Below, piece after piece: positions 8,401 through 16,541 of a stretch of DNA of 64,000 nt; within the stretch, counting starts at the first letter, position 1, and each line of letters starts with the position of its first letter. Position numbers and translations under genes: made by a program. The notes under the pieces are model-generated. The model made no database searches, was not told the DNA's origin, and saw only the letters and a list, made by a program, of their open reading frames with translations. The stretch comes from an uncultured Collinsella sp. (lineage in GTDB: Bacteria > Actinomycetota > Coriobacteriia > Coriobacteriales > Coriobacteriaceae): positions 73,221 through 137,220 of the forward strand of contig CATYLC010000002.1 of assembly GCA_958408685.1 (NCBI GenBank). Direction: 5' to 3'.

Positions 8401-8805
8401 CTATTCCGGCTTTTTAACGCGCGGCTTGCGACCCCGCGGCTTATCGACCAACGCCGCCTCGCCGCCGTCGCGGTACTGGCGGCACCAAGCCTTGACCGAA
8501 GACTCGCTGGGAATCTTGTGCTTGATCATAGCCTCGCGAACCGTAAGGCCGTTTTCCATGCGGTCCTTAACCACGGCGAGTTTCACCTCGTACGAATATG
8601 TATGATGGCGAGTGCCCGCGTTGAGCACGGCGTCGGCACCGCCCACGGCATACGCGCGGGCCCACTGACGAGCCGTGGCCTGGGGAATGCCGAGCTCCGC
8701 GGCGAGGGCGCGATGACCGACCCCCTCTTGGAGGACCTCGACGGCGCGCTGCCTAACCTCGGGCGCATGCGTACGAGTCCTAGTTGCTTCCGACATACCT
8801 GCCAC
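8401..8805 (-). CDS. Orphan transposase-type protein with two helix-turn-helix domains
   Basis: 134 residues. Two HTH units are visible: RQRAVEVLQEGVGHRALAAE (about 18-45) and VKDRMENGLTVREAMIKHKI (about 75-110). Each resembles the InsE/InsJ OrfA of IS3/IS150 elements. There is a basic C-terminus (RGRKPRVKKP). No OrfB integrase lies nearby and no terminal inverted repeats were found, so it is either a decayed IS or a domesticated DNA-binding protein. The GTG at 8805 is preceded by a weak AAGG; ATG at 8796 is the alternative start. Confidence 0.75.
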   Translation of the reverse strand: MAGMSEATRTRTHAPEVRQRAVEVLQEGVGHRALAAELGIPQATARQWARAYAVGGADAVLNAGTRHHTYSYEVKLAVVKDRMENGLTVREAMIKHKIPSESSVKAWCRQYRDGGEAALVDKPRGRKPRVKKPE

Positions 8806-9132
8806 TTCTTAGCCTTAACCGTTAATCTGCTTTCTTACGTGCATGTTAGATAGTAGCATTTTGCTGTTTGCTCAAAGTAGTTAATTAAAATAGACGCGGC
8901 GTTATCTGGGCATTTGACACCTATTTACGACATTTCTTTATCGATTATTTACGCTGGTAGCTAGCTCGCAGCTAATCGTCATTCGTTTGCCAACAAAATT
9001 GACATCTCTTTATGTCCTTTGGTCTAGAGGAAATAATTATTAACCCCTCCCCCAATAATTTTGAGCGGCCTGCAGGGCAGTGACGCCTCACTCCTCATGA
9101 TTACCGCGCATTGCCATCCACCCGAGCAAAAC
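8806..9132. other. AT-rich intergenic region without a gene
   Basis: Much lower GC than its surroundings. TTGACA hexamers occur at about 8916 and 8999, but neither has a good -10 with a gene downstream. No ORF is supported. It may be a remnant of transferred DNA linked to the HTH gene. Confidence 0.35.
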
Positions 9133-9171
9133 AAAAAGGACGGGACCCGCTGCGCTTGCAGACCCCGCCCC
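9133..9171 (-). terminator. Terminator after the flavin oxidoreductase gene
   Basis: On the minus strand an imperfect GC stem (GGGGCGGGGTCTGC with GCAGCGGGTCCCGTCC) is followed by TTTTTGTTTTG. It starts about 70 bp after the stop codon. Confidence 0.7.
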
Positions 9172-9243
9172 GGTTGACACCCGATGGGACGCAGTCGGGC
9201 GAGGCAGGTCCGTGCTGCCGCCCCGCCTGGCCGCGATGTTCAA

Positions 9244-11274
9244 CTACAGCTCGTTGGCCGCGTGATACGCCGTGCGAATGGCACTCGCAATGTCGGCGGT
9301 GCGCTCGCCCGAGCAGTCGCCCACGCAGGTCACGGGCACCGTCACGCCGTCCAGGTCAAACGCGTTGGCCTTGGAACCCACGGCCATCACCACGTAATCG
9401 CAGGCGATTTTCACCGGCTCCTCGGCGCCGTCTTCGGCAGTACGTACAGCCTCCACGCCCTCGTCGGTAATGGCGGTCAGGCGGGTCTTCACGTGCTGCT
9501 CCACGTTGTGCTCTGCAAAGTCGCTCATAATCAGCGGCAGAATGGTCTCGGACTCGCCCGCGGCAATCTTGTCGAGCATCTCCACGATCGCCACCTCGCA
9601 GCCGTGCTGCAGCAGGTACTCGGCAGTCTCGGTGCCCACCAGGCCACCGCCAATGACGGCGACGCGGCCCGCAAGCTCCACCTTGCCGGCCAGCACGTCC
9701 CAGCTCGAGACGACCTTGTCCGAGTCGGCACCCGGAACGGGGATGACAACGTCGTGCGCACCCACGGCCACAATCGCGGCGTTGGCGGCATTGAGGTCCT
9801 CAGCGGTAGCGACGTGGTTGAGCTCAACCTTCACGCCCAGGCCAGGCAGAATTTTCTCGTAATACTCGACCGAGCGCATGATCTCGTCCTTGCGCGGAGG
9901 CGCGGCCGCCAGCACAATTTGGCCGCCCAGATGATCGCTCGCCTCGTAGACAGTCACGTTGTAGCCGCGCTTGGCCGCCACGCGTGCGGCCTCCAGGCCG
10001 GCGATGCCGCCGCCCACCACGGCGATCTTCTTGTCGCCCTCGCCGGGCTTGATGGCGATGGTCGCCTCGTCGCCGTTCTCGGCATTGAGCACGCACGAGA
10101 TGTACTTGCGGTTTTGAATCGCGTCGACGCAGCCCTTGTTGCAGTTGAGGCACTCGCGGATGGGCTCGCCCGTGGCGGCCTTCAGCGCAATGTCGGGGTC
10201 GCACATGAGCGAGCGGCCATAGGCGACGATGTCGGCCGAGCCGTCCTCCAGGATCTTCTCGCCGGCCTCGACCGAGACAACACGGCCCACGGTTGCCACC
10301 GGCACGGAGACCAGGGCCTTGACGCGCTCGGCCACGGGCAGCGTCCAGTTGTAGGGCATGGCGCCCATGGGCGGAATGGTGTCGCCCATGTTACCGGTGT
10401 GGTTTGCCTGCGCAACCTGGATCATATCGATGCCGGCGCCCTCGAGCAGCTTGGCGAACTCGCAGGCCTCGTCGGGCTGCAGGCCGCCCTTGCCGCGCGG
10501 CGTGCCGTCGGGGTTCTCCATAATCACGGGGAGCTTGTACTCCACCATCAGCTGCGGCGCGGCCTCCTTAATGGCGGCGACGACCTCCAGCGCGTAGCGG
10601 ACGCGGTTCTCGAACGAACCACCGTACTCGTCGGTGCGCTGGTTGAGGATGGCCGAGCACAGCGAACCCACCAGGCGGTCGCCGTGGACCTCGATGGCGT
10701 CGATACCGGCCTGCTGAGCGCGAGCGGCCGAGGCGGCGATGGCCTCCTTGATCTGGGTGAGTTGCTCTACGCTCGCCTCGTTCACAAAGTGCTGCATGTC
10801 GTGGTGCAGCTTGGCGTATGCCTGCTTGCGGATCTCGTTGGACTCGGCCATCTTGGCGGCAAAGGTCTCCTCGTCGCCGGCGGCCTTGGCCTCCTGCGCG
10901 GCCTTGGCGGCAGCCATGGAACCCATGACCATGCGGCCGACACCGGGCACGTCGTACTCGGGGTGGAACAGCTGCAGCGCGACCTTGGCACCGTGCTTGT
11001 GGACGGCATCGGCCAGGGCCTTAAACGTGGGGATCTGAGCGTCGGTCGCCAGCTTGGGCGTGGGGCTTGCGGTCATAACGGGAGCGACGTCGCCGATGAC
11101 GATGTAGCTCACGCCGCCACGGGCCAGACGCTCGTAAAAAGCCAGGCTGCGCTCGCCAATGGAACCGTCGCGCTCCTCGTAGCCGGTGGTCAGCGGCGGG
11201 AACATAATGCGGTTCTTGAGCTCAAGGGGGCCAACCGTAATGGGCTGGAGCAGCTTGGATGCAGGTGCGGTCAT
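9244..11274 (-). CDS. NADH:flavin / old-yellow-enzyme family oxidoreductase with Fe-S and FAD domains
   Basis: 676 residues. The N-terminal TIM barrel (about 1-365) is of the old-yellow-enzyme type. It is followed by the four-cysteine motif C-x2-C-x3-C-x11-C (CLNCNKGC, about 374 onward) for a [4Fe-4S] cluster. The C-terminal half has two dinucleotide folds (AVVGGGIAGLEAAR and VAVIGGGLVGTETAEYL). This is the layout of 2,4-dienoyl-CoA reductase, enoate reductase and the bile-acid enzymes BaiCD/BaiH. The substrate cannot be read from sequence. An Ala/Glu-rich insertion (about 118-160) lies inside the barrel. It appears monocistronic, with its own terminator. The RBS AGAGGA precedes the ATG. Confidence 0.88.
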   Translation of the reverse strand: MTAPASKLLQPITVGPLELKNRIMFPPLTTGYEERDGSIGERSLAFYERLARGGVSYIVIGDVAPVMTASPTPKLATDAQIPTFKALADAVHKHGAKVALQLFHPEYDVPGVGRMVMGSMAAAKAAQEAKAAGDEETFAAKMAESNEIRKQAYAKLHHDMQHFVNEASVEQLTQIKEAIAASAARAQQAGIDAIEVHGDRLVGSLCSAILNQRTDEYGGSFENRVRYALEVVAAIKEAAPQLMVEYKLPVIMENPDGTPRGKGGLQPDEACEFAKLLEGAGIDMIQVAQANHTGNMGDTIPPMGAMPYNWTLPVAERVKALVSVPVATVGRVVSVEAGEKILEDGSADIVAYGRSLMCDPDIALKAATGEPIRECLNCNKGCVDAIQNRKYISCVLNAENGDEATIAIKPGEGDKKIAVVGGGIAGLEAARVAAKRGYNVTVYEASDHLGGQIVLAAAPPRKDEIMRSVEYYEKILPGLGVKVELNHVATAEDLNAANAAIVAVGAHDVVIPVPGADSDKVVSSWDVLAGKVELAGRVAVIGGGLVGTETAEYLLQHGCEVAIVEMLDKIAAGESETILPLIMSDFAEHNVEQHVKTRLTAITDEGVEAVRTAEDGAEEPVKIACDYVVMAVGSKANAFDLDGVTVPVTCVGDCSGERTADIASAIRTAYHAANEL

Positions 11275-11415
11275 GGATATTCCTCTCTTGTAGACGCGGC
11301 GGCGATGGTGCCGCGTAGTTGTCTAGAGGATATGGCATGGGGGTACAGCGACACAACGGAAATCGGCGGATAGCAGGTAGCGGCAGGTGGATGGGGGTGG
11401 GACGTCTGCCGGCTT

Positions 11416-11714
11416 GTCTCAATCTGTAACAGTTATCCGGCAAAACCGGGTCTTACTGTTACAGATCGAGACATTCCTCTCAACCCATCCCCAACAATCT
11501 AGATCTGTAACAGCTAGGCCCACTTTTGACCCCTACCTGTTACAGATTGAGACAAACCAAACCCGCCTGCCGGAAAATCTCAATCTGTAACAACAACTCG
11601 GCAAAATCCATCCCTCGTGTTACAGATTTAGACAAACACGACCCAACCCACCGGTATATCTCGATCTGTAACACCCAGCCGCCTAAATCGGGTCTAGATG
11701 TTACAGATCGAGAT
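11416..11714. repeat. Alternating 16-bp repeat array, locus 1 (4 inverted pairs)
   Basis: Eight copies of a 16-bp box (consensus GTCTCAATCTGTAACA) alternate in orientation. Forward boxes start at 11416, 11497, 11577 and 11658; reverse boxes start at 11457, 11538, 11618 and 11699. Each inverted pair is exactly 57 bp with a 25-bp centre, and pairs are separated by 23-24 bp. The part CTGTAACA hardly varies, while positions 1 and 5-6 vary. Centres and linkers are only loosely alike. No cas genes are nearby. It occupies most of the gap between the flavin oxidoreductase and tRNA-fMet. Confidence 0.9.
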
Positions 11715-11763
11715 TTTGTTTGAGAGGCCGAGAATTGGACCGAAAACACGGTCCCGGAATAAC

Positions 11764-11792
11764 AAAAAAGCTCGCCGGCTAGGCCGACGAGC
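11764..11792 (-). terminator. Terminator after tRNA-fMet
   Basis: On the minus strand GCTCGTCGG-CCTAG-CCGGCGAGC is followed by TTTTTTG. It begins 11 bp after the encoded CCA. Confidence 0.85.
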
Positions 11793-11802
11793 TGCAAGTT
11801 CT

Positions 11803-11879
11803 TGGTCGCGGGGGCAGGATTTGAACCTACGACCTCCGGGTTATGAGCCCGGCGAGCTACCAGACTGCTCCACCCCGCA
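11803..11879 (-). tRNA. Initiator tRNA-Met (CAT)
   Basis: A 77-nt cloverleaf with an encoded CCA end. The anticodon loop reads CTCATAA. Three G-C pairs at the base of the anticodon stem (GGG/CCC) and a non-Watson-Crick T-G at positions 1-72 mark it as the initiator. The TTCAAAT T-loop is present. It is transcribed alone on the minus strand with its own terminator. Confidence 0.95.
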
Positions 11880-12075
11880 ATGTCTGGGCGCCTCATGTGC
11901 GCAAGAAAGAATATTACGCGGGAGTTCGGTAAACGGCAAGGAAAATCTCGTAGAGCATAATTCCTTCATATTTAAACCCCTCAGCCCCTATCACCGTAAA
12001 CGAATCGCAGCCGAGCGCCGTCGACGGCACGTATACAATGGTGCGCGTCCTTTTATGCCAACACCGGGAGTAGAC

Positions 12076-12849
12076 ATGCTGCTCGCTATCGATATGGGAA
12101 ACACGCAGACGGCCATGGGGCTGTTTGACGGAGACGAGCTGGTGCAGTCGTGGCGTATGCCCACCGACCGCTCCTATACCGCCGACGAGATCCATGTGCG
12201 CCTGATGGGTTTCTTTAAGATGTACGGCCTTTCGCTCGACGCGGTCGACGCGATCGCCTTTGCCGGCGTGGTGCCGCAGCTCTCGCGCGAATGGCACGCC
12301 GTGGCCGACCGCATTGCCGCGGACGCCATCGTCATCGGGCCGCAGACGGCCGCGGTGACCAAGCTGCGCGCGGCGCGTCCCCAAGCCGTAGGCGCCGATC
12401 GCGTCGCTAACGCCGTTGCGGCCGAAACTTTCTACGGCGCGCCGGCAATCGTGGTGGACTTTGGCACCGCGACCAATATCGACGTCATCGATGAGGACGG
12501 TTATTACATTGGCGGAGCGATCGCGCCGGGCATTCGCATCTCCATGGACGCGCTTGCCGCCCGTGCCGCCAAGCTCGCCAGCGTGCCGCTCGAGGCGCCC
12601 GAGCACGCCATCGGCCGCGATACCGAGGAGTGCATCAAGGTCGGCGCCGTAACGGGCGCCGCTGCCATGGCCGAGGGCCTGGTCGCGCGCATGAAGCGCG
12701 AGCTGGGCCGCGAGGATGCCACCGTTATCGCCACGGGCGGTCTCGCCAGCATCGTCGCCGATTCGACCGATGCCTTCGACGTGGTCGACGGACAGCTCAC
12801 CATCAAGGGTATCTGCGAAATCTACCGCCGCATGCAGGAGCTGGGATAG
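12076..12849 (+). CDS. coaX: Type III pantothenate kinase
   Basis: 257 residues. Catalyses the first step of CoA synthesis (pantothenate to 4'-phosphopantothenate). The N-terminal phosphate loop DMGNTQTAMG, the GADRVANAVAA segment and VVDFGTATNIDVI are the CoaX hallmarks of the ASKHA fold. The ATG at 12076 has GGGAG 6 nt upstream. The frame is open further upstream, but that part overlaps the tRNA and is not coding. It is a single gene; no other CoA genes are close. Confidence 0.95.
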   Translation: MLLAIDMGNTQTAMGLFDGDELVQSWRMPTDRSYTADEIHVRLMGFFKMYGLSLDAVDAIAFAGVVPQLSREWHAVADRIAADAIVIGPQTAAVTKLRAARPQAVGADRVANAVAAETFYGAPAIVVDFGTATNIDVIDEDGYYIGGAIAPGIRISMDALAARAAKLASVPLEAPEHAIGRDTEECIKVGAVTGAAAMAEGLVARMKRELGREDATVIATGGLASIVADSTDAFDVVDGQLTIKGICEIYRRMQELG

Positions 12850-12905
12850 AGCAGGGGCTTAAGTCGAACACGAGCGCGAGCGGCGGACTAGGCAACACAT
12901 CGGCC

Positions 12906-12946
12906 CTATTCCTCAAAATTGAAGAATTTTCAGTTTTGAGGAATAG
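12906..12946. repeat. Palindromic repeat CTATTCCTCAAAA, copy 1
   Basis: 13-bp perfect arms CTATTCCTCAAAA / TTTTGAGGAATAG flank a 15-bp centre that is itself partly palindromic (GAAGAATTTTC). An identical-arm copy lies 85 bp further on, at 12991-13031. Confidence 0.7.
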
Positions 12947-12990
12947 AGGCTCCTCGAATACGCCCAGCACAGCGATATCGTGCATGTTTC

Positions 12991-13031
12991 CTATTCCTCA
13001 AAAACGAAAATTATTCAGTTTTGAGGAATAG
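12991..13031. repeat. Palindromic repeat CTATTCCTCAAAA, copy 2
   Basis: Same 13-bp arms and same 15-bp centre length as 12906-12946. The centre (GAAAATTATTC) differs in sequence but keeps its symmetry. The rest of the 12850-13060 gap shows nothing else. Confidence 0.7.
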
Positions 13032-13060
13032 GGCCGAGATGCCGCGCTGCAGTCACGCAA

Positions 13061-13092
13061 AAGCCCTCCCCGGTGCAGGCCGAGGAGGGCTT
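13061..13092 (-). terminator. Terminator after the biotin-ligase-like gene
   Basis: On the minus strand AAGCCCTCCTCGG pairs with CCGGGGAGGGCTT and is followed by TTTGC. It lies about 40 bp beyond the stop codon. Confidence 0.75.
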
Positions 13093-13129
13093 CGTTGTCA
13101 TCGTCATCTTTGAGTGTGGGCACCCTGCG

Positions 13130-13831
13130 TTACAGCCCGCGAATCCGTACGGCCTCGGGCGGAAACTCCTGCTCGCCGGCATCGGTCTTGATAGTCGCGC
13201 GGCCCCAGATGTCCAGGCCCGCAAACACGCCGACCGCGAGCGGCAGACCGTTAGGCGACACCGCCGCGACCTGACGACCCAGCAGCGGCACCATATCGAA
13301 GTACTCGCCCAACACGGGGCCCAGCGGACCGGCAGCGCCCTGCGGCGTGTTGGCGGCAACCGCCCAGGCGTCAACGCGAGCGAGCACCGCCGCGGCCAGT
13401 GCCTCGACCAGCACCTCGTCGGCAACATCCACACCGAGCTCGCTCAGCGCCGAACGCTCAATTTCCACCGTCACGGCACCGAACATACCTGCGGCACCGG
13501 CGCCACCGTTGACGGCGACGCGTGCAAACGACGTCTCAAACGCGGGCGCGCCGCACACAATGTCGCTCGGCCACTGAATGCCCACCTTGCCGGCAAGGCC
13601 CAGGCCCGGCGTCGACGCCGTGCCCACAAGCGCGTCCATCATGCCCATCGCCGCCACAAACGGCAGGCCATGGAAGGCATGCATATTCACACCCGGACGC
13701 ACGACCAGCGAAAACGTCAGCGATGCATCGCCCGCGCTCCACGCGCACCAGCCTGCGGACACACCTTCGCGACCCGCGTCGCGCGCGGCATCGAGCTCAG
13801 TGCCAGCGGCTACGGCGTTCATCTCAATCAT
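13130..13831 (-). CDS. Divergent biotin-protein ligase-like protein
   Basis: 233 residues with the overall order of the BirA catalytic domain: SLTFSLVVRPG, GIQWPSDIV, then a C-terminal SH3-like barrel (GLDIWGRATIKTDAGEQEF). Biotin ligases attach biotin to carboxylase carrier proteins. Two key features are degraded. The biotin-binding loop GRGRxGRxW is not recognisable, and the KWPND motif reads QWPSD with the Lys lost. No DNA-binding domain is present. The start lies directly after the folP-folK stop, so the two are co-transcribed. It could be a catalytically altered ligase or a carrier-binding protein; activity should not be assumed. Confidence 0.65.
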   Translation of the reverse strand: MIEMNAVAAGTELDAARDAGREGVSAGWCAWSAGDASLTFSLVVRPGVNMHAFHGLPFVAAMGMMDALVGTASTPGLGLAGKVGIQWPSDIVCGAPAFETSFARVAVNGGAGAAGMFGAVTVEIERSALSELGVDVADEVLVEALAAAVLARVDAWAVAANTPQGAAGPLGPVLGEYFDMVPLLGRQVAAVSPNGLPLAVGVFAGLDIWGRATIKTDAGEQEFPPEAVRIRGL

Positions 13832-15559
13832 CTACATACGCCCCAATTCACCCACGATATGGCCCACGCGATCCTCAGGCTCCTTGACCTCGACGCCGTT
13901 GTAGCGGAAGAACCGCGCCGGGTCGTGCATCAGATCCTCGAGCGGCACCAGCACAAAGTCACGCTCGCCAATGAGCGGATGCGGCAGGCGCAGCTTCTTG
14001 CCGCCGTGGGTCTCGCCATCCATCCACAGCAGGTCCAGGTCGATGGTGCGCGGGCCGTTGACCTTGGCCTTCTTGGAGCGGTCGCGGCCCAGCTCGGCCT
14101 CGATCTTCATAAGCTCGTCGAGCAGCACCAGCGGCGCCAGCTCGGTCTTAATCTCGATGACGGCATTGGCAAAGGCGTCCTGGCGCGTCTCGTAGGCCGG
14201 TTCGCTCTCGTAGATGCGTGAGCAGTTGGACACGCAGGTAAGCGGGATTTCGGCGATCATGTCGCGTGCGGCGCGGATGTTGTCGCAACGATGCCCCAGA
14301 TTGGAGCCCACGGCCACAAACGCGCGACGCGGCTGCGGCTTAGCAACAGCCCAGTAACCGTTCAGGAACTGCGCAAAGCCCGCGACGTCGTGCACGCGCA
14401 CAATGTTGGCACCGGCCTGGATAGCGCCCAGGCACACGCCGAACGTGGCGGCATCGCGCTCGGCGGCCTCGGTCACGCCCGAGACAGCGCCCACAAAGCG
14501 CTTGCGCGACACGGCGCACATGAGCGGATATCCCAGCGACGCCATCTTGGCGGTCTCGCGCTGGATGACGATATCCTCGTTGGCCGTCTTGCCAAAGCCC
14601 GGGCCCGGATCGATGCAGATGCGGTCGCGCGACACGCCGGCGTGGATGAGTGCGCGGGCCTGATCGGACAGAAAGCCCATGACGCGGCGCATGATGGGCG
14701 CCGAATCAGGCAGGGTAAAGCGGCGAAGCTGCGAGGTGGGAACATAAGCCTCCTCGCGGCGGGCGCTGCGGCGCATCATGGCGGCCAGGTGATCGCTGGG
14801 CTCCGGCGAGAACTCAGGGTTCGCGGCGGCCTCGGCGACAGGGGCGGCCTCTTCGGCAGCCGGTGCCTCCTGCTTCTGCTCGTCCGTAGGCTCGGACGCG
14901 GGCTCCGGATCTCCAAACGGCAGCGAGGGCTGCACCACGCCACCCGGCAGCCTGGCCTCCGTCTTGGGCTCGCCCAGCAACTTGCCACGGCGACGGCGGG
15001 CAGGCCTCTCCGCCTCGCGCGCGGCCTCAGCAGCTGCCTCGCGCGCCTTCTCGGCAACAAACGCCGCGGCAGAGGTATCAAGCTGCACCGTCGCGTGCGT
15101 ACGAGCGGAAGCGGCGACCTCGCCGGCGTGCATCACGATAACGCCGCAGGTGCTCGTCTTAACAAACTCAACCATCTTGGGGTCGGTGAAGCCCGTCACG
15201 TCGTTGACGATAGAGGCGCCGCAGCGCACGGCCGCCTTAGCAACCGCCACGTGACGCGTGTCAATCGAGACGATAGCGCCCTCTTTGGCCAGCGCGCGCA
15301 CCACGGGCAGCACGCGGCGAGCCTCCTCGTCGGGGTTGACCGGGGTAAAACCAGGGCGCGTGGACTCGCCGCCCACGTCGATGATGTCGGCGCCGGCGTC
15401 GAGCATCGCCAGGCCGTACTCGATGGCGGCATCCGGGTCGAAGTGTTCCCCGCCATCGCTAAACGAATCGGGCGTCACGTTGAGGACGCCCATGATGCGC
15501 GGACGGTCAAAGCTGAGCTCGTACTTTCCGCACCGCCATGTCTTGCTATCGTTCGCCAT
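13832..15559 (-). CDS. folP-folK: Dihydropteroate synthase - HPPK fusion
   Basis: 575 residues. The N-terminal part is dihydropteroate synthase: MGVLNVTPDSFSDGG, DVGGESTRPG and, further on, DPGPGFGKT. The C-terminal ~165 residues are HPPK (FolK): VAVGSNLGHR, RTIDLDLLW, LPHPLIGERDF. The fusion joins consecutive steps of folate synthesis. About 110 residues of Ala/Glu/Pro-rich low-complexity sequence interrupt the DHPS barrel (about 175-290), between VIVMHAGEVA and the region before DPGPGFGKT. ATG at 15559 is chosen because GGAGG lies 6 nt upstream; a longer frame starts at 15622. Spacing suggests an operon with the biotin-ligase-like gene. Confidence 0.92.
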   Translation of the reverse strand: MANDSKTWRCGKYELSFDRPRIMGVLNVTPDSFSDGGEHFDPDAAIEYGLAMLDAGADIIDVGGESTRPGFTPVNPDEEARRVLPVVRALAKEGAIVSIDTRHVAVAKAAVRCGASIVNDVTGFTDPKMVEFVKTSTCGVIVMHAGEVAASARTHATVQLDTSAAAFVAEKAREAAAEAAREAERPARRRRGKLLGEPKTEARLPGGVVQPSLPFGDPEPASEPTDEQKQEAPAAEEAAPVAEAAANPEFSPEPSDHLAAMMRRSARREEAYVPTSQLRRFTLPDSAPIMRRVMGFLSDQARALIHAGVSRDRICIDPGPGFGKTANEDIVIQRETAKMASLGYPLMCAVSRKRFVGAVSGVTEAAERDAATFGVCLGAIQAGANIVRVHDVAGFAQFLNGYWAVAKPQPRRAFVAVGSNLGHRCDNIRAARDMIAEIPLTCVSNCSRIYESEPAYETRQDAFANAVIEIKTELAPLVLLDELMKIEAELGRDRSKKAKVNGPRTIDLDLLWMDGETHGGKKLRLPHPLIGERDFVLVPLEDLMHDPARFFRYNGVEVKEPEDRVGHIVGELGRM

Positions 15560-15653
15560 GAACATCCTCCTCAAATGCCCGCGCCGCCGCGCTCGGGCGC
15601 AGACGGCGGGGTCGCTTTGCAATCAGTCTTTCTATTGTATCCGCGCACACGGG

Positions 15654-16406
15654 CTAGAACGCAAACGCGGCCGCGATGTCGCAAGAAATCAGCAGGTCGG
15701 CATTTGCATCCTGATCGGTGGGAGCAAGATTGCAAATGGCCAGCGTATCGCCGGTAAAGTAACGCGTAAGGCCCGCCGCCGGATACACCACGAGCGAGGT
15801 CCCGCCCACAATGAGGGCATCGGCCGCGGCGATGGCGGCAACGGCGCCGGTCAGCACATGCTCGTCGAGCGGCTCCTCGTAGAGCACCACATCGGGCTTG
15901 ATGCGCCCACCGCACGCAGGACACACGGGTACGCCCGCGGCGTCCTCGTGCTCGCGCGAGCAAATCCACTCGGCGCTATAGACCGCGCCGCACGACTGGC
16001 AAATGTTGCGATGGACCGATCCGTGCAGCTCGAACACGCGCTGCGAGCCGGCCATCTGATGCAGGCCGTCGATATTTTGCGTCACCACGGCATTTAGCTT
16101 ACCGGCGCGCTCCAGCTCGGCCAGCTTGGTGTGGCAGCGGTTGGGCTTGGCGCCAAGCGCAATCATCTTGGTGCGGTAGAAGTCGAAGAACTCGGCCGGA
16201 TGTGCCTCATAAAAGCTATGCGAAAGCATAGTCTCGGGCGGGTAGGCAAACTGCTGGTGATACAGGCCGTCCACGCTGCGGAAATCGGGGATGCCACTCG
16301 CCGTGGAAACACCAGCGCCACCAAAGAAGACCACGCGCTTGTGGGTACCGAACAGCTCCGCCAGCGCAGCGGAGGCCTGCTTGGGGTCCGTTATCGCCTG
16401 CGTCAT
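15654..16406 (-). CDS. NAD-dependent protein deacylase, sirtuin (CobB/Sir2 family)
   Basis: 250 residues. The NAD-binding motif GAGVSTASGIPDFRS, the catalytic TQNIDGLHQMAG (His near residue 125) and a zinc site (CQSC...CPAC) are complete. It removes acyl groups from lysines using NAD. The start at 16406 follows a GGAGG; an extended frame to 16457 lacks an RBS. It is followed after about 95 bp by folP-folK, so it may head that operon. Confidence 0.93.
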   Translation of the reverse strand: MTQAITDPKQASAALAELFGTHKRVVFFGGAGVSTASGIPDFRSVDGLYHQQFAYPPETMLSHSFYEAHPAEFFDFYRTKMIALGAKPNRCHTKLAELERAGKLNAVVTQNIDGLHQMAGSQRVFELHGSVHRNICQSCGAVYSAEWICSREHEDAAGVPVCPACGGRIKPDVVLYEEPLDEHVLTGAVAAIAAADALIVGGTSLVVYPAAGLTRYFTGDTLAICNLAPTDQDANADLLISCDIAAAFAF

Positions 16407-16541
16407 ATGAGTCCTCCGTCCTTGTTGGTCGGGCAGCATCGGGCGACATCCCGGCATGCGGCCTTTGAGTCAGCACGCGCGGAGCCCACCCCGCCCCTGT
16501 TGCGCTAATCTTAAGCCTGCAAACCCCGTCGAAAGGACACC

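Noticed and set aside
11416..11714. CRISPR array
   Set aside because: Repeats alternate in orientation and are only 16 bp, centres are partly alike, and no cas gene is present.
11526..11723. Small repeated-peptide ORF across the array (CYRLRQT...ISICN)
   Set aside because: The repeated residues are a by-product of the DNA repeat; there is no RBS and no initiation context.
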